Counted from the stretch's first letter, positions 1 through 8,021 are shown. The stretch: 40,406 bases of DNA from Desulfosporosinus lacus DSM 15449 (GCF_900129935.1 NZ_FQXJ01000033.1:1-40406), one strand, 5' to 3'. A program made the numbers and translations. Notes: generated by a model not told the origin, from the sequence alone.

Positions 1-159
<159 letters not shown>

Positions 160-297
160 AAGTTATCTCACTTCAATGAAGAAGATGATTCGCTCATGAT
201 TTCTTTTGAAACTCTTTCGAGTCTCTCTCATTGGCTGTCCTTGTTGTTTAGTTTTCAAAGACCATCATTTTCTTTGGCTGTTTAAGGCCGGAATTGT

Positions 298-326
298 ATC
301 TTAGCATTTCCAACTCTCGTTGTCAA
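298..326 (-). promoter_or_regulatory. Proximal rRNA operon promoter (P2-like)
   Basis: On the minus strand a perfect -35 box TTGACA (326-321) is followed, after 17 bases, by TAAGAT (303-298), four of six matches to the -10 consensus. It points toward the 16S gene and would start transcription near 290, leaving a leader of about 130 bases. The function is inferred from position and consensus. Confidence 0.7.
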
Positions 327-562
327 TAGCTAATTTAACTTTGTTTGGTTAAAAAGTTCAAAGATTTTTAATCTCTTAGCTTTTCAATCCCCTGTGCGTC
401 GTTTTGACGCTTTGTTAGAATATCATCTTTAGAGCGTGCTGTCTACTGTTATTTTTATCCAGGCCAAACGTTTCGTAGAGAGTAGATACCTTTGTCCCCA
501 TAAGGCCTCCCCATTGTTTCCGAGGAGCTTAAAAAGAAAATGATGTTCCTTGGATTTAGTTT

Positions 563-591
563 ATTATACATAAACAAACAAAACATGCCAG
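563..591 (-). promoter_or_regulatory. Distal rRNA operon promoter (P1-like)
   Basis: On the minus strand CTGGCA (591-586) and a perfect TATAAT (568-563) are separated by 17 bases and point toward the 16S gene. Tandem promoters are usual for rRNA operons. The rest of 160-743 shows no gene. A short GCGTC/GACGC hairpin lies near 398-412, and there is a G-rich patch on the minus strand near 487-530 that I cannot assign. Confidence 0.5.
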
Positions 592-743
592 CCTACATGT
601 TGGGCACTTGGATATATTAAATTACATAGTTTGAGTGAACTCAGTTGAGATACAGGCTTATAATTCATATGAAGGATTATTGTAATGATCAGTGATTACA
701 TCTTGCCTGATTTGTCAAAAATAATGGCAGGAGGTTAACATAA

Positions 744-1244
744 TTGAAACAAACACAACTAACTATAATGCCGTCAGCCGATCCAGACACCCAACAAATC
801 AATGAAATTCTCCAGCTTTACCGGAATCGCATTTCACTTAATCTATCCCTAGAAGATAAAGAGGGATTGCGGGAGCTCTATTACCAACTGAAAAGCCGAC
901 AAATAGATGCCTACGATTATCTAAACGATGCCATAAGTGTATTCGCCAAAAAAAGTAAAGACAAACAACACTTAAGCTATCTCATAGGAATGGTTCGCCA
1001 TTGGGCCATACTGGGTAAATGGAGTATGCCCACAACCGAAGACCAACAGTTATTGGAAGTATTTAAACAAGAAACAGGAATTGAGCCAAGTGTAGAAACA
1101 AGGCAGATCATCATGAGAATGGTCAGTAAATACGGTTCAATAAAACTATCTCAATATATGACCAAGGCATTTAATGACAAAAACGAAATAGATATTTCAA
1201 GAATCCTTATACAACGGGTAATCAATCGACTCGAAAAACATTAA
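744..1244 (+). CDS. Hypothetical protein, 166 aa, helical
   Basis: The start is TTG, fixed by a strong AGGAGGT ribosome binding site at 729-735 placed eight bases upstream. The protein is hydrophilic and looks mostly alpha-helical, with one aromatic stretch around residues 79-96 (LSYLIGMVRHWAILGKW). There is no signal peptide or membrane segment. I do not recognise the family; the helix-rich layout faintly recalls DnaD-type replication or primosome domains, but no diagnostic motif is visible. It stands alone, diverges from the rRNA operon, and is closed by a strong hairpin directly after the stop codon. Confidence 0.8.
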   Translation: MKQTQLTIMPSADPDTQQINEILQLYRNRISLNLSLEDKEGLRELYYQLKSRQIDAYDYLNDAISVFAKKSKDKQHLSYLIGMVRHWAILGKWSMPTTEDQQLLEVFKQETGIEPSVETRQIIMRMVSKYGSIKLSQYMTKAFNDKNEIDISRILIQRVINRLEKH

Positions 1245-1248
1245 AGAA

Positions 1249-1283
1249 GAAGAGCACCCCACCTACTTAAGGGGTGCTCTTAA
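1249..1283. terminator. Convergent intrinsic terminator
   Basis: A nine to ten base stem (GAGCACCCC/GGGGTGCTC) with a ten-base loop lies five bases after the stop of the 744-1244 gene. The minus-strand side runs into TCTTCTTTAA, so it could also stop minus-strand transcription leaving the TauE-type gene. Confidence 0.75.
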
Positions 1284-1367
1284 GTGAGAACAGGTATCCT
1301 CCACGTCATTTCCTACTCAAACTATCATGATTCATTTTCATGACACGAATACATCTTGATGCTTCGT

Positions 1368-2141
1368 TCACATAAAAAGCCTTATTGATGCAATAGCTGT
1401 TATAGCTATTACAATATATCGAAAAATTTTATCGTTGAGCTTTTTTATAATAACCACTCCCACCAAAGCACCTATTGCGATAGCGGGTATCAAACCACAG
1501 GCAAGCAGAATATTTTTTATTGAAATATTTTGCCACACAAAAATTTGTAGAGGAAGCTTAGTTAAATTTATAATTAAAAAGAACCAAGCAGTAGTACCCA
1601 TGAAACTTTCTTTCTTAAAATCTAACGCCAGCAGATAAATGGTTAAAATTGAACCAGCAGCGTTACCAATCATCGATGTAAAACCGACTAGAATTCCGGT
1701 TAGCGCATAAAACCACAACTTCTTCGGAACATTCAAGCTGTCCCCCTTTTTTTCGGTATAAACCAAGCTAATTAGACATATTAGAACTATTATAGCTATG
1801 AGGGTTTTAAATTGTGAATCATTGATAAATTCCCCCACAATTAAACCCAATACAAGTCCAACTAAAGTCCAAAGCAATAGTTTTTTTATGTCCTTCCACT
1901 CGGCATGCTGATGGTAATACCATACCGCAATCAAATCGCCCACTATGAGCATAGGCAAAATAACACCCGTTGATTCCTTTCCTCCAAATACAACGGCCAA
2001 TATAGGAATGACAAGCATTAACAATCCACTTATTCCGGTTTTTGAAAACCCTATCAGGAATGCCGCAACGAAGATCCAAGTCCACTGGGTAATAGTTAAA
2101 TTAAACGTCTGTAAAAATTCCAAAGTATGAATCAACTCCAC
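1368..2141 (-). CDS. TauE/SafE (DUF81) family membrane transporter
   Basis: This 257-residue, very hydrophobic protein has about eight predicted membrane segments and the two-half layout of the TauE/SafE family. Family members export or import sulfite, sulfoacetate and related organosulfur anions. The conserved start of each half is visible: GFSKTGISGLL near residues 31-41 and GFTSMIGNAAGSI near 153-165. The start codon is GTG with no convincing ribosome binding site, 16 bases after the DAHP synthase stop, so translation is probably coupled to that gene. The substrate cannot be read from the sequence, and a link between aromatic synthesis and this transporter is not evident. Confidence 0.88.
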   Translation of the reverse strand: MELIHTLEFLQTFNLTITQWTWIFVAAFLIGFSKTGISGLLMLVIPILAVVFGGKESTGVILPMLIVGDLIAVWYYHQHAEWKDIKKLLLWTLVGLVLGLIVGEFINDSQFKTLIAIIVLICLISLVYTEKKGDSLNVPKKLWFYALTGILVGFTSMIGNAAGSILTIYLLALDFKKESFMGTTAWFFLIINLTKLPLQIFVWQNISIKNILLACGLIPAIAIGALVGVVIIKKLNDKIFRYIVIAITAIASIRLFM

Positions 2142-2157
2142 TTAGAATTAATTGAAT

Positions 2158-3186
2158 TTAAACATTTTCAGCAATATTGTAAATTAATTTTTCTGTGCTC
2201 TCCCATCCAAGACATGCATCTGTTATCGATTTTCCATAAATATTTTCACCGATACCTTGCTTACCTTCTTCTAGATAGCTTTCAATCATGAGGCCTTTGA
2301 TCATTTTCTTAAGCAGAGTGTCATATTTTCTACTCATCAAAACTTCTCTTGCTATTCTAGGCTGTTCTGAATAACATTTCATAGAATTTGCGTGGTTTGT
2401 ATCAACGATAATTGACGGATTTAAAAGTTGTAGTTTTTCATAATCTTGAGCAATACGAATTAAATCTTCATAATGGTAATTTGGAATATTTCTGCCATTA
2501 GAATCGACAGCCCCTCTTAAAATTGCATGAGTAAGCTGATTGCCTGTTGTTTCAACTTCCCATCCGGAATATGTAAAAGTATGGCCCTGCTGCGCTGCTA
2601 TAATAGAATTTAGCATTACAGACAGGTCGCCGCTTGTAGGATTTTTCATACCAACAGGTGCATTAACTCCACTTACAGCTAGCCTGTGTTGCTGATTTTC
2701 CACCGAACGAGCACCAATTGCAATATATCCCAAAACGTCTGAAAGATAGGTATAATTTTCCGGATAGAGCATTTCATCGGCTGCAGGCATGTAGTATTCA
2801 GATAATGCTCTTAAATGCATTTTTCTTATCGCTTTTATACCTTCAAATAAATCCGGTTTTTTACTCGGGTCTGGTTGGTGGGCCATGCCTTTATAACCTT
2901 CACCAGTCGTTCGAGGCTTATTTGTATAGATTCGAGGTATAATCAAAATTGAATCTTTTACTTGTTCCTGAACTTGGGCAAGCTTCCCAATATATTCGCA
3001 GACAGAATCTTCATTATCCGCTGAACATGGGCCTATTATAAGGATAAACCTTTCATCCTTATTCTCGAGAATATTTCTTATATCCTTATCCCTGGTTTCT
3101 TTAATATCTTTAATGTGATTTGGTAAAGGTATCTCCTCTATTATTTCATCGGCAGTAGGTATTCGTTTAATGAACTTCATACTCAT
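2158..3186 (-). CDS. 3-deoxy-7-phosphoheptulonate synthase (DAHP synthase), class I AroG/AroF/AroH type
   Basis: The enzyme joins phosphoenolpyruvate and erythrose 4-phosphate, the first step of the shikimate pathway. Family motifs are clear: GPCSA near residue 52, KPRTTGEGYKG near 90, IGARSVENQQHR near 158, DTNHANS near 262, GLMIESYLEEG near 298, and the C-terminal YGKSITDACLGWE. The open frame runs 25 codons further upstream, but AAGGAG at 3200-3195 sits eight bases before the ATG at 3186, giving 342 residues, close to the usual 350. It is the feedback-regulated AroG-like type with no fused chorismate mutase. No other aro gene is nearby; only the TauE-like permease follows. Confidence 0.95.
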   Translation of the reverse strand: MSMKFIKRIPTADEIIEEIPLPNHIKDIKETRDKDIRNILENKDERFILIIGPCSADNEDSVCEYIGKLAQVQEQVKDSILIIPRIYTNKPRTTGEGYKGMAHQPDPSKKPDLFEGIKAIRKMHLRALSEYYMPAADEMLYPENYTYLSDVLGYIAIGARSVENQQHRLAVSGVNAPVGMKNPTSGDLSVMLNSIIAAQQGHTFTYSGWEVETTGNQLTHAILRGAVDSNGRNIPNYHYEDLIRIAQDYEKLQLLNPSIIVDTNHANSMKCYSEQPRIAREVLMSRKYDTLLKKMIKGLMIESYLEEGKQGIGENIYGKSITDACLGWESTEKLIYNIAENV

Positions 3187-3387
3187 ATCATATTCTCCTT
3201 TTGCTTTTTGCCTAAGAACAACTACATTCTTCAGTATAGTTTTTTTATACAAGACTAGCAATGATTGTCAGCACAAAAAATCTCCAAATAGCCGTCTCAT
3301 TATTGAACTGCCCCCTTTCATTAAACATTCTTCCTATTGAAAACTTTCATAATAAACCATAAAGTTCATTTTTTCACTATATCATAG

Positions 3388-3393
3388 TATAAT
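3388..3393 (+). promoter_or_regulatory. -10 box upstream of the 3424 gene
   Basis: A perfect TATAAT lies 30 bases before the start codon. The best -35 at 17-base spacing, TTCATT (3365-3370), is weak. The promoter assignment is tentative. Confidence 0.4.
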
Positions 3394-3423
3394 TAAACAA
3401 AAATCATTTCAGAGGTGTTAAAA

Positions 3424-3810
3424 ATGTCCTTAGAGATTGAAGATATAGAAGGAATGATTAAAACCTGTCAAGCTATCTTGGAATCTTGCGAAGAACCTTT
3501 TGTCTGGGAAGAAGAAGGTACATATAAATATGGCAACTATAAAAAGCCTTTTAATGTTATTCTACCGCATCCACAGATAGATAACGAGTTGAATAATCTA
3601 TTTGAAACATTCTCAGGCTCTAGCTATTTGTACGATCAGATTAAAGCGACCTGTACACTTGATGAGGAATGGGTTGAGTCTGGAACTTACGGCTTAGATA
3701 GGGATTTTAGTTGTTACTTCAGTAAATTCTCCCTAAAACCGGAATATGTTGAGCAAGTCAAAACCTATTTTAATAATCGTCTTAGCGAATTACAGAAGAG
3801 CAAAGGATAG
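3424..3810 (+). CDS. Hypothetical protein, 128 aa, acidic
   Basis: An acidic, soluble protein with several Trp and Tyr residues (FVWEEEGTYKYGNYKKPF near residues 26-43). It has no signal peptide or membrane segment and no family I recognise. The frame also opens at GTG 3415, but the AGAGGTG site at 3411-3417 is placed correctly for the ATG at 3424. The spacing, the promoter-like TATAAT box upstream and the long hairpin directly after the stop support a real single-gene transcript. Confidence 0.75.
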   Translation: MSLEIEDIEGMIKTCQAILESCEEPFVWEEEGTYKYGNYKKPFNVILPHPQIDNELNNLFETFSGSSYLYDQIKATCTLDEEWVESGTYGLDRDFSCYFSKFSLKPEYVEQVKTYFNNRLSELQKSKG

Positions 3811-3817
3811 AATCGTA

Positions 3818-3872
3818 AATCACACAAATAATATATCGATTAATGTTCAATCGATATATTATTTGTGTGATT
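3818..3872 (+). terminator. Perfect 24-bp inverted repeat, probable terminator
   Basis: Positions 3818-3841 and 3849-3872 are exact reverse complements around a seven-base loop (AATGTTC). It begins eight bases after the stop of the 3424-3810 gene and is followed by ATTTATTA. The stem is A+T-rich and far longer than an intrinsic terminator needs. Confidence 0.65.
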
Positions 3873-4062
3873 ATTTATTAGTGGATAAGCAAAAACTCTT
3901 TAAATAGAACTTCCAAGTTAAGGAATTAGTGTAATCATCAAAAAAACCATATCCCTACAAGTGCATAACTCCGCCGGATAGCTAAACCTGTATTTAACGA
4001 GCGATGTATACCCCTTTTTTGCGAGACAGGAGAGTTAGTATAGTTAGTCGAAAGTATTTTGC
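3873..4062. other. Unassigned intergenic stretch between two long hairpins
   Basis: No supported open reading frame is visible. The part near 3968-4040 is less A+T-rich than its surroundings (CTCCGCCGGATAGC at 3969-3982, then a CCCCTTTTTT run near 4012). It is bracketed by two perfect 24-bp inverted repeats. It could hold a small RNA or be decayed sequence; I cannot distinguish these. Confidence 0.3.
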
Positions 4063-4119
4063 ATAAATAAATCAAAGGCAACCGCTAATCGATCCAGCGG
4101 TTGCCTTTGATTTATTTAT
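4063..4119. terminator. Second perfect 24-bp inverted repeat, probable bidirectional terminator
   Basis: Positions 4063-4086 and 4096-4119 are exact reverse complements around a nine-base loop. The upper stem is G+C-rich (AGGCAACCGCT) and the foot is A+T-rich, so both strands offer a terminator with a T-rich tail. It lies 147 bases from the end of the minus-strand reductase gene, with no plus-strand gene directly in front. Confidence 0.6.
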
Positions 4120-4265
4120 CTGATTAGTGCAAATCGCGCCTCTGATACATCAAAAATGTGATGCAACAGGATGCTATATCCTAAAAATAGACAACCTGAC
4201 AATTCCGCCTCTATTGATCTCTGGTAGAAAGTAACGCTAAACACCCATTAGAATATCTTGATTTT

Positions 4266-5183
4266 CTAAAAGTCCTTTTCCATCTCTAATACTTTATGAT
4301 ACAGCCAATCATTTATTGGTGTTGGTACGTGATATTGCCTTCCCAATTCGATAACTGTTCCTGAAAAAAGCTCTACCTCAGTTTTAGTGTTTACTGCCAT
4401 ATCTTGACGCATAGACGGCATCCCCAGAGGATTTAAGTTGGCTAGGACATTTAACCAATACGTTAAATCTGATTCATCTAAATTTATACCCACCTTGCAA
4501 GAGAGGGCGATAACTTCCCTCATTGCAGCTATCATAACATTCCTAGGCTCACCCTCAACTTGAATACCGCCATAATTTGTGGAAAACACTGCTACGGTCT
4601 GATTAACTCCTGTATTTAACATGAATTTCCCCCACAAACGATGATTCATATTTATCGGCACCTCATAAGGAAAATCAATACTATTGAAAAATTCTGCAAC
4701 AATAGTTACTTTCTCAGACCAGACTGTATTCTCTTTCTCACCAAAGCATATCATTCCCATGTTTCTATATGTCAACTTGTTTTCAATTTTTACTGCATCC
4801 ATCCCTTGAGCAACGCAATAAAGCATTTTTTCCATTCCAAAAGTTTTTCCAATAATTTCTTCACTGGAAATTCCATTAAGTGCCGAAAGAATGATTGTAT
4901 GCTCTCCCACTTGATGCCTGGCGTCCTCAATCGCTTGTTGCAATTGATTGAATTTCACACAGAAAATCAATAAGTCTGCAGGCTTTTGCTTGCTTTCAGG
5001 TAAAACATAATTAAAATTATAACGCTCACCATTACAAAAGATTCCATTCCTCTCATATTTCTGAATGCGGCTTTGATTTGCAATAACACGCACATCATTT
5101 TTGGGTAAATTACCGGAAAAATGCTTTGCAAACATTATCCCTAAAGCACCTAAGCCTATAATCGAAACTGTTTTGATCGTCAT
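4266..5183 (-). CDS. 2-dehydropantoate 2-reductase family protein (ApbA/PanE)
   Basis: Members reduce 2-dehydropantoate to pantoate with NADPH in pantothenate and coenzyme A synthesis, although many paralogues act on other 2-oxo acids. The N-terminus has the Rossmann GxGxxG motif IGLGALGIMFAKHF (residues 9-22). The C-terminal half has the family signature KFMLNTGVNQTVAVF near residues 196-210. The length of 305 residues is normal. It stands alone, not with panB or panC, so the pantoate role is uncertain. The ATG at 5183 follows a weak AAGGGGCG-like site. Confidence 0.88.
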   Translation of the reverse strand: MTIKTVSIIGLGALGIMFAKHFSGNLPKNDVRVIANQSRIQKYERNGIFCNGERYNFNYVLPESKQKPADLLIFCVKFNQLQQAIEDARHQVGEHTIILSALNGISSEEIIGKTFGMEKMLYCVAQGMDAVKIENKLTYRNMGMICFGEKENTVWSEKVTIVAEFFNSIDFPYEVPINMNHRLWGKFMLNTGVNQTVAVFSTNYGGIQVEGEPRNVMIAAMREVIALSCKVGINLDESDLTYWLNVLANLNPLGMPSMRQDMAVNTKTEVELFSGTVIELGRQYHVPTPINDWLYHKVLEMEKDF

Positions 5184-5428
5184 CTTCCAAGCTCGCCCCT
5201 TGCCTATAAGTGTCTTATGCCCCTATACATTCTGTTATAATTCAATTGCTCTTAAGCGATTATGTGTACCATCGAGTAGGCTTCTAATACTCTCCATCTT
5301 CAGATGAACTTCCTTATGTTTGATTTTCCGATTGTAATCTTTATTTGTGCACTTAGATAGTATTCATAACATCCCATATGGTTAAAATAGTCACTATTGA
5401 ATATGACTCGTATGTACCCGAAACAACC

Positions 5429-5976
5429 CTATTTTATCAGTTTGGAAAGTTCCTTGAATAGAGGCGTTCCCGCTTGCTTAATAAAATCGAAGAATATTGT
5501 TTCTGCATTAGTAACTACTGCTCCCATAGACGACATAAGAGATAACCCGTTCAGGTAATTTCTCTTAGTTCGTGAACACACTGCATCACCTACTGCGAAA
5601 ACCTGGTAACCGTTGGCAAGTAAATCCCTTACCGTTTGAAAAACACAAACATGGGTTTCCATTCCAGTAATAATAAATCTTCTTTCGTCCTAGTCTTTTA
5701 GTGCGGAAGTTACTTCACTTGTGCAACCTGAAAAGGTAGTCTTTTCGAAGGTTAACGCTCCCTCGACATTGTTACTTACATCTGAAACAGTTTTGCCTAG
5801 GCCTTTAGGGTATTGTTCTGTGACAATTATTGGTACCCCTAATTTTTTGGCAACAGAGACTATCGTATTGGTGTTTTGAATAACTTGTTCTCCATATTTC
5901 ATAACAGGAACTAATCTGTCTGAATATCGATAATCAATAGAACGGCTTCTTCCAATGTTAAAACGTATTTGTCCAA
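5429..5976 (-). pseudogene. Broken isochorismatase-family hydrolase gene
   Basis: Two pieces of one isochorismatase/nicotinamidase-like hydrolase are visible. AGGAGG at 5992-5987 precedes a TTG at 5976 that opens a frame reading MDKYVLTLEEAVLLIIDIQ, the normal start of the family with its catalytic-Asp strand. This frame is then lost: CAGAC at about 5922-5918 appears to be CAGGAC minus one base. Shifting there restores DRLVPVMKYGEQ and VPIIVTEQYPKGLGKTV. An in-frame TAG at 5692-5690 then interrupts the gene before FIITGMETHVCVFQTV, which holds the family's conserved ETHVC catalytic-cysteine motif. Repaired, it would encode about 182 residues, the usual size. Two independent lesions indicate a pseudogene. 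Confidence 0.85.
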
Positions 5977-6100
5977 TGTTCACTCTCCTCCTCTTAAACT
6001 TATTAGCTTAGACCTCGCATTGAATTCAATCCTTATGCTTTTGCATAGTACGATAAATAGAGTAAATATTATAATTAACAAATATTGTGAGGTGATAAAA

Positions 6101-6232
6101 ATGACTTTTAAAACATCATTTTCTAAAATGCTATCCTATTTTGCCAAGTGTGATCCCTACTCATATTATGTCCCTTATCCTACGGAAGAGAGCGAAAATC
6201 AAGCAAATGCTAAAAACGACACCAGGAGTTAG
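6101..6232 (+). CDS. Small hypothetical protein, 43 aa
   Basis: The ATG at 6101 is preceded by GAGGTG (6090-6095) at a good distance, a TATAAT box lies at 6070-6075, and a hairpin with a T-run follows the stop, so this looks like a complete small gene. The product is rich in Tyr, Ser and Pro in its middle (CDPYSYYVPYPTEE) with a polar tail. I recognise no family. The frame is open back to 5969, but the ribosome binding site marks 6101. Confidence 0.55.
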   Translation: MTFKTSFSKMLSYFAKCDPYSYYVPYPTEESENQANAKNDTRS

Positions 6233-6237
6233 ATTAA

Positions 6238-6277
6238 AACTAAAGGAGAGCCGCCCTCTGGGTAGCTCTTTTTAGTT
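6238..6277 (+). terminator. Intrinsic terminator after the 43-aa gene
   Basis: An imperfect stem pairs AACTAAA and AGAGC with GCTCT and TTTAGTT, with a five-T run at 6269-6273 inside the right arm. Confidence 0.6.
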
Positions 6278-6451
6278 ACTCATTATAGCATAATGTTTAC
6301 CCAATAACCCTGCAGGTTGGCAATTTTCAATAGAATTAATCCAAAAATAAGTATGTTAGTCGGTAAATAATTATCCAAATATTCTGTTATATATTTTATT
6401 TCATTCATATGATATAACATAAAGATTCTTCATCTGAGAGGAGTGGATTAT

Positions 6452-7020
6452 ATGTTGTTCAAGAATTGCGTTGTTTGTGGGGAAGAATCAAATCTCATAA
6501 AACCAAGCATGGGGTAAATGAATTAACATTCTCAGATTATTGCTTTCCCAACGATCTAAAAGATACTGGGATTTTCGTTTATGAGCCGCCAGCGCTTACG
6601 TCGAGAGAGCCAGATATGCTTTTGTTCTACGAGAACGCTCAACTCAAGCTAGAATTTTTAAAAGACGCTTTAAATATAAACTACCAACTTCAATTCGAGA
6701 TAATGCATTACGGGACTGATATTGTGGTTTTAGATGATCCAAACGAAGAAGACTTTACTCAATTCTGGTTTCATTTTTGCAACGCTAAACAAGGCATTTA
6801 CGTAGACCTGTTAACATTACCTTCGCAGCTTCTAAGAAAGGGGATTGGAACTTTCTGTATCAAATGGCTTAAAGATTTTGCTAGTGATTTGGGCTTCAAG
6901 TACATCGTTCTTGGATCTGTTGCTAAGGCTCGTGCATTTTGGACTAAAATGGGATTTAGACTCCTTAAACCCGAAGAATTACACAACTTCCCAGGTTACC
7001 AAGGCCGCTACAGTCGCTAG
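6452..7020 (+). CDS. GNAT-type acetyltransferase with an apparently frameshifted CxxC N-terminus
   Basis: The C-terminal half is an acetyl-CoA-dependent N-acetyltransferase fold: motif A reads LRKGIGTFCIKWLKDFA, and a later FWTKMGFRLL is the usual motif B. The only good ribosome binding site (GAGAGGAG, 6437-6444) serves ATG 6452, which opens MLFKNCVVCGEESNLIKP with a zinc-ribbon-like CxxC. That frame stops at 6515. The GNAT frame is open from TTG 6466, which has no ribosome binding site. Adding one G to the GGGG run at 6511-6514 joins the two frames into one product of about 189 residues. The gene is therefore either recently broken, misread in a homopolymer, or really starts at 6466 (184 residues). 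The substrate is unknown. Confidence 0.7.
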
Positions 7021-7039
7021 CGAATACCCTCGCCTTAAT

Positions 7040-7082
7040 TACCAGCGAAATCAGTCATAGTCAGATTACGCTGGTTTATTTT
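7040..7082 (+). terminator. Intrinsic terminator after the GNAT gene
   Basis: ACCAGCGAAATC (7041-7052) pairs with GATTACGCTGGT (7064-7075) with one mismatch, followed by a T-rich tail TTATTTTT. Confidence 0.75.
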
Positions 7083-7166
7083 TGACGTTATTCTTCCTTT
7101 TCCATTTTGTGTCAAGTAAGGAGGGGAAGAATATTATGTAATATACTGGAAAAGGAGGATGTGCCG

Positions 7167-7244
7167 ATGTTAATATGTTGTGCAGGTATTGGTATCATAG
7201 TTATTTCAATTCTTATGCTTATTGCAATGGGTATTGTATTCTAA
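7167..7244 (+). CDS. 25-residue single-span membrane peptide
   Basis: AAAGGAGG at 7151-7158 lies about eight bases before ATG 7167. The 25-codon frame encodes MLICCAGIGIIVISILMLIA followed by MGIVF, almost entirely hydrophobic and long enough to span a membrane once, with a Cys-Cys pair near the N-terminus. A strong intrinsic terminator follows 30 bases after the stop. The tight gene signals argue for a translated small protein. I recognise no family; regulatory membrane peptides and type I toxins are possible, but nothing seen decides this, and no antisense partner is obvious. Confidence 0.6.
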   Translation: MLICCAGIGIIVISILMLIAMGIVF

Positions 7245-7273
7245 TCGGAGACCTTTTCTATGCTACAAATACC

Positions 7274-7304
7274 CAACCCTCCCTTTTTTGTGGAGGGTTG
7301 TTTT
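7274..7304 (+). terminator. Strong intrinsic terminator
   Basis: CAACCCTCC (7274-7282) pairs perfectly with GGAGGGTTG (7292-7300), followed by TTTTG. It closes the small membrane-peptide transcript, and the minus-strand gene ending at 7307 abuts it. Confidence 0.85.
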
Positions 7305-7306
7305 GT

Positions 7307-7519
7307 TTAACAATGGTCAATGAATTCATACTCAGGCAAATTACTTTGATGATATAACTTTGCCAGTTTTGGATCAGTAAAACTCAACCACCCGCCATCT
7401 CGTTTCAAGTTTCCTATTCCTTTATTGTCGGTCTCACTTTTCTTTAGTAAGTAGGTACAACTACTATTCATGTGTAAGGTACACTTCTTAGTTGGTCTAT
7501 CAACATTGAGCCAAACCAT
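7307..7519 (-). CDS. Small conserved-looking hypothetical protein, 70 aa
   Basis: A soluble 70-residue protein that begins MVWLNVDRPTKKCTLH and contains GIGNLKRDGGWLSF in the middle. It has no membrane segment. I recall similar short proteins in Firmicutes with the same N-terminal VDRPTKKCT and central GGWLSF blocks, but I know no function. Two cysteines (near residues 13 and 21) could bind metal; this is speculation. The ATG follows an AAGGGGGAA site. It faces the small membrane-peptide gene and shares its terminator. Confidence 0.75.
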   Translation of the reverse strand: MVWLNVDRPTKKCTLHMNSSCTYLLKKSETDNKGIGNLKRDGGWLSFTDPKLAKLYHQSNLPEYEFIDHC

Positions 7520-7647
7520 AATAAGTTCCCCCTTCTCCGCTTGACTTGATTAAGTCTAAGTTCAACATGAAGAGTCAGCCAAAATTTACCACTCACTTCA
7601 ATATTCTTCATCTGTTTCTAAATTCCTCCATAGAATATGCAAGAACG

Positions 7648-7670
7648 AAAAAAGACGCTGATTCAGCGTC
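7648..7670 (-). terminator. Minus-strand terminator hairpin
   Basis: GACGCTG (7654-7660) and CAGCGTC (7664-7670) form a tight seven-base stem, and the minus strand then runs into six T (7653-7648). It implies a minus-strand transcript arriving from the right, where only a decayed small frame is seen (7719-7952). Confidence 0.65.
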
Positions 7671-7718
7671 GAAAACATTCATCTTCAAATTCGATGACCA
7701 TTTTCTGTATGTGATACA

Positions 7719-7952
7719 TTATAATCTAACCCAAACGATCAACACGATATGTTTCCTAACTCTGGCGATAACTCCTTTTTCGTTACATATACAAACGATG
7801 TCATTCTCCCTTATCCATCTCAATAAACCAAGCGGAACGGGTATTTATCTGTCCTTATTTTCAATAATAGGACATGGATATATCATACTGCTGTAATTTT
7901 ATATTTTCACCCACGTTGAGCCACAACAAATGTAACATGCAATTGATTCCAC
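7719..7952 (-). pseudogene. Possible remnant of a small zinc-ribbon-like gene
   Basis: In one minus-strand frame, protein-like segments are separated by two stop codons. CYICCGSTWVKI precedes a TAA, then MIYPCPIIENKDR precedes a second TAA (7847-7845), and IPVPLGLLRWIREND leads into IVCICNEKGVIARV. The last part reads like the end of a small Cys-rich protein, and a terminator follows 48 bases beyond the final stop (7719). There is no ribosome binding site. This may be a decayed gene or chance; confidence is low. Confidence 0.25.
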
Positions 7953-8021
7953 ATTACTCGGATAATAGACTTTTTTGAAGGGTATTATATAAATGGATAG
8001 AAAGAAGGAGGTATTTAATAA

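Noticed and set aside
487-530. A G-rich structured patch in the rRNA leader region that faintly recalls riboswitch sequence (GGGACAAAGG)
   Set aside because: The match is only a few bases, with no conserved core or downstream gene to control.
1819-2085. A minus-strand 88-codon frame inside the TauE-like gene
   Set aside because: It overlaps a well-supported membrane protein in another frame and has no start signals.
5690-5692. In-frame TAG as a pyrrolysine codon
   Set aside because: The same gene also has a one-base deletion, and the residue falls in a variable loop, so a nonsense mutation is simpler.
7546-7896. A 116-codon plus-strand frame
   Set aside because: It has no ribosome binding site and a composition unlike the neighbouring genes, and it runs across the minus-strand terminator and remnant.
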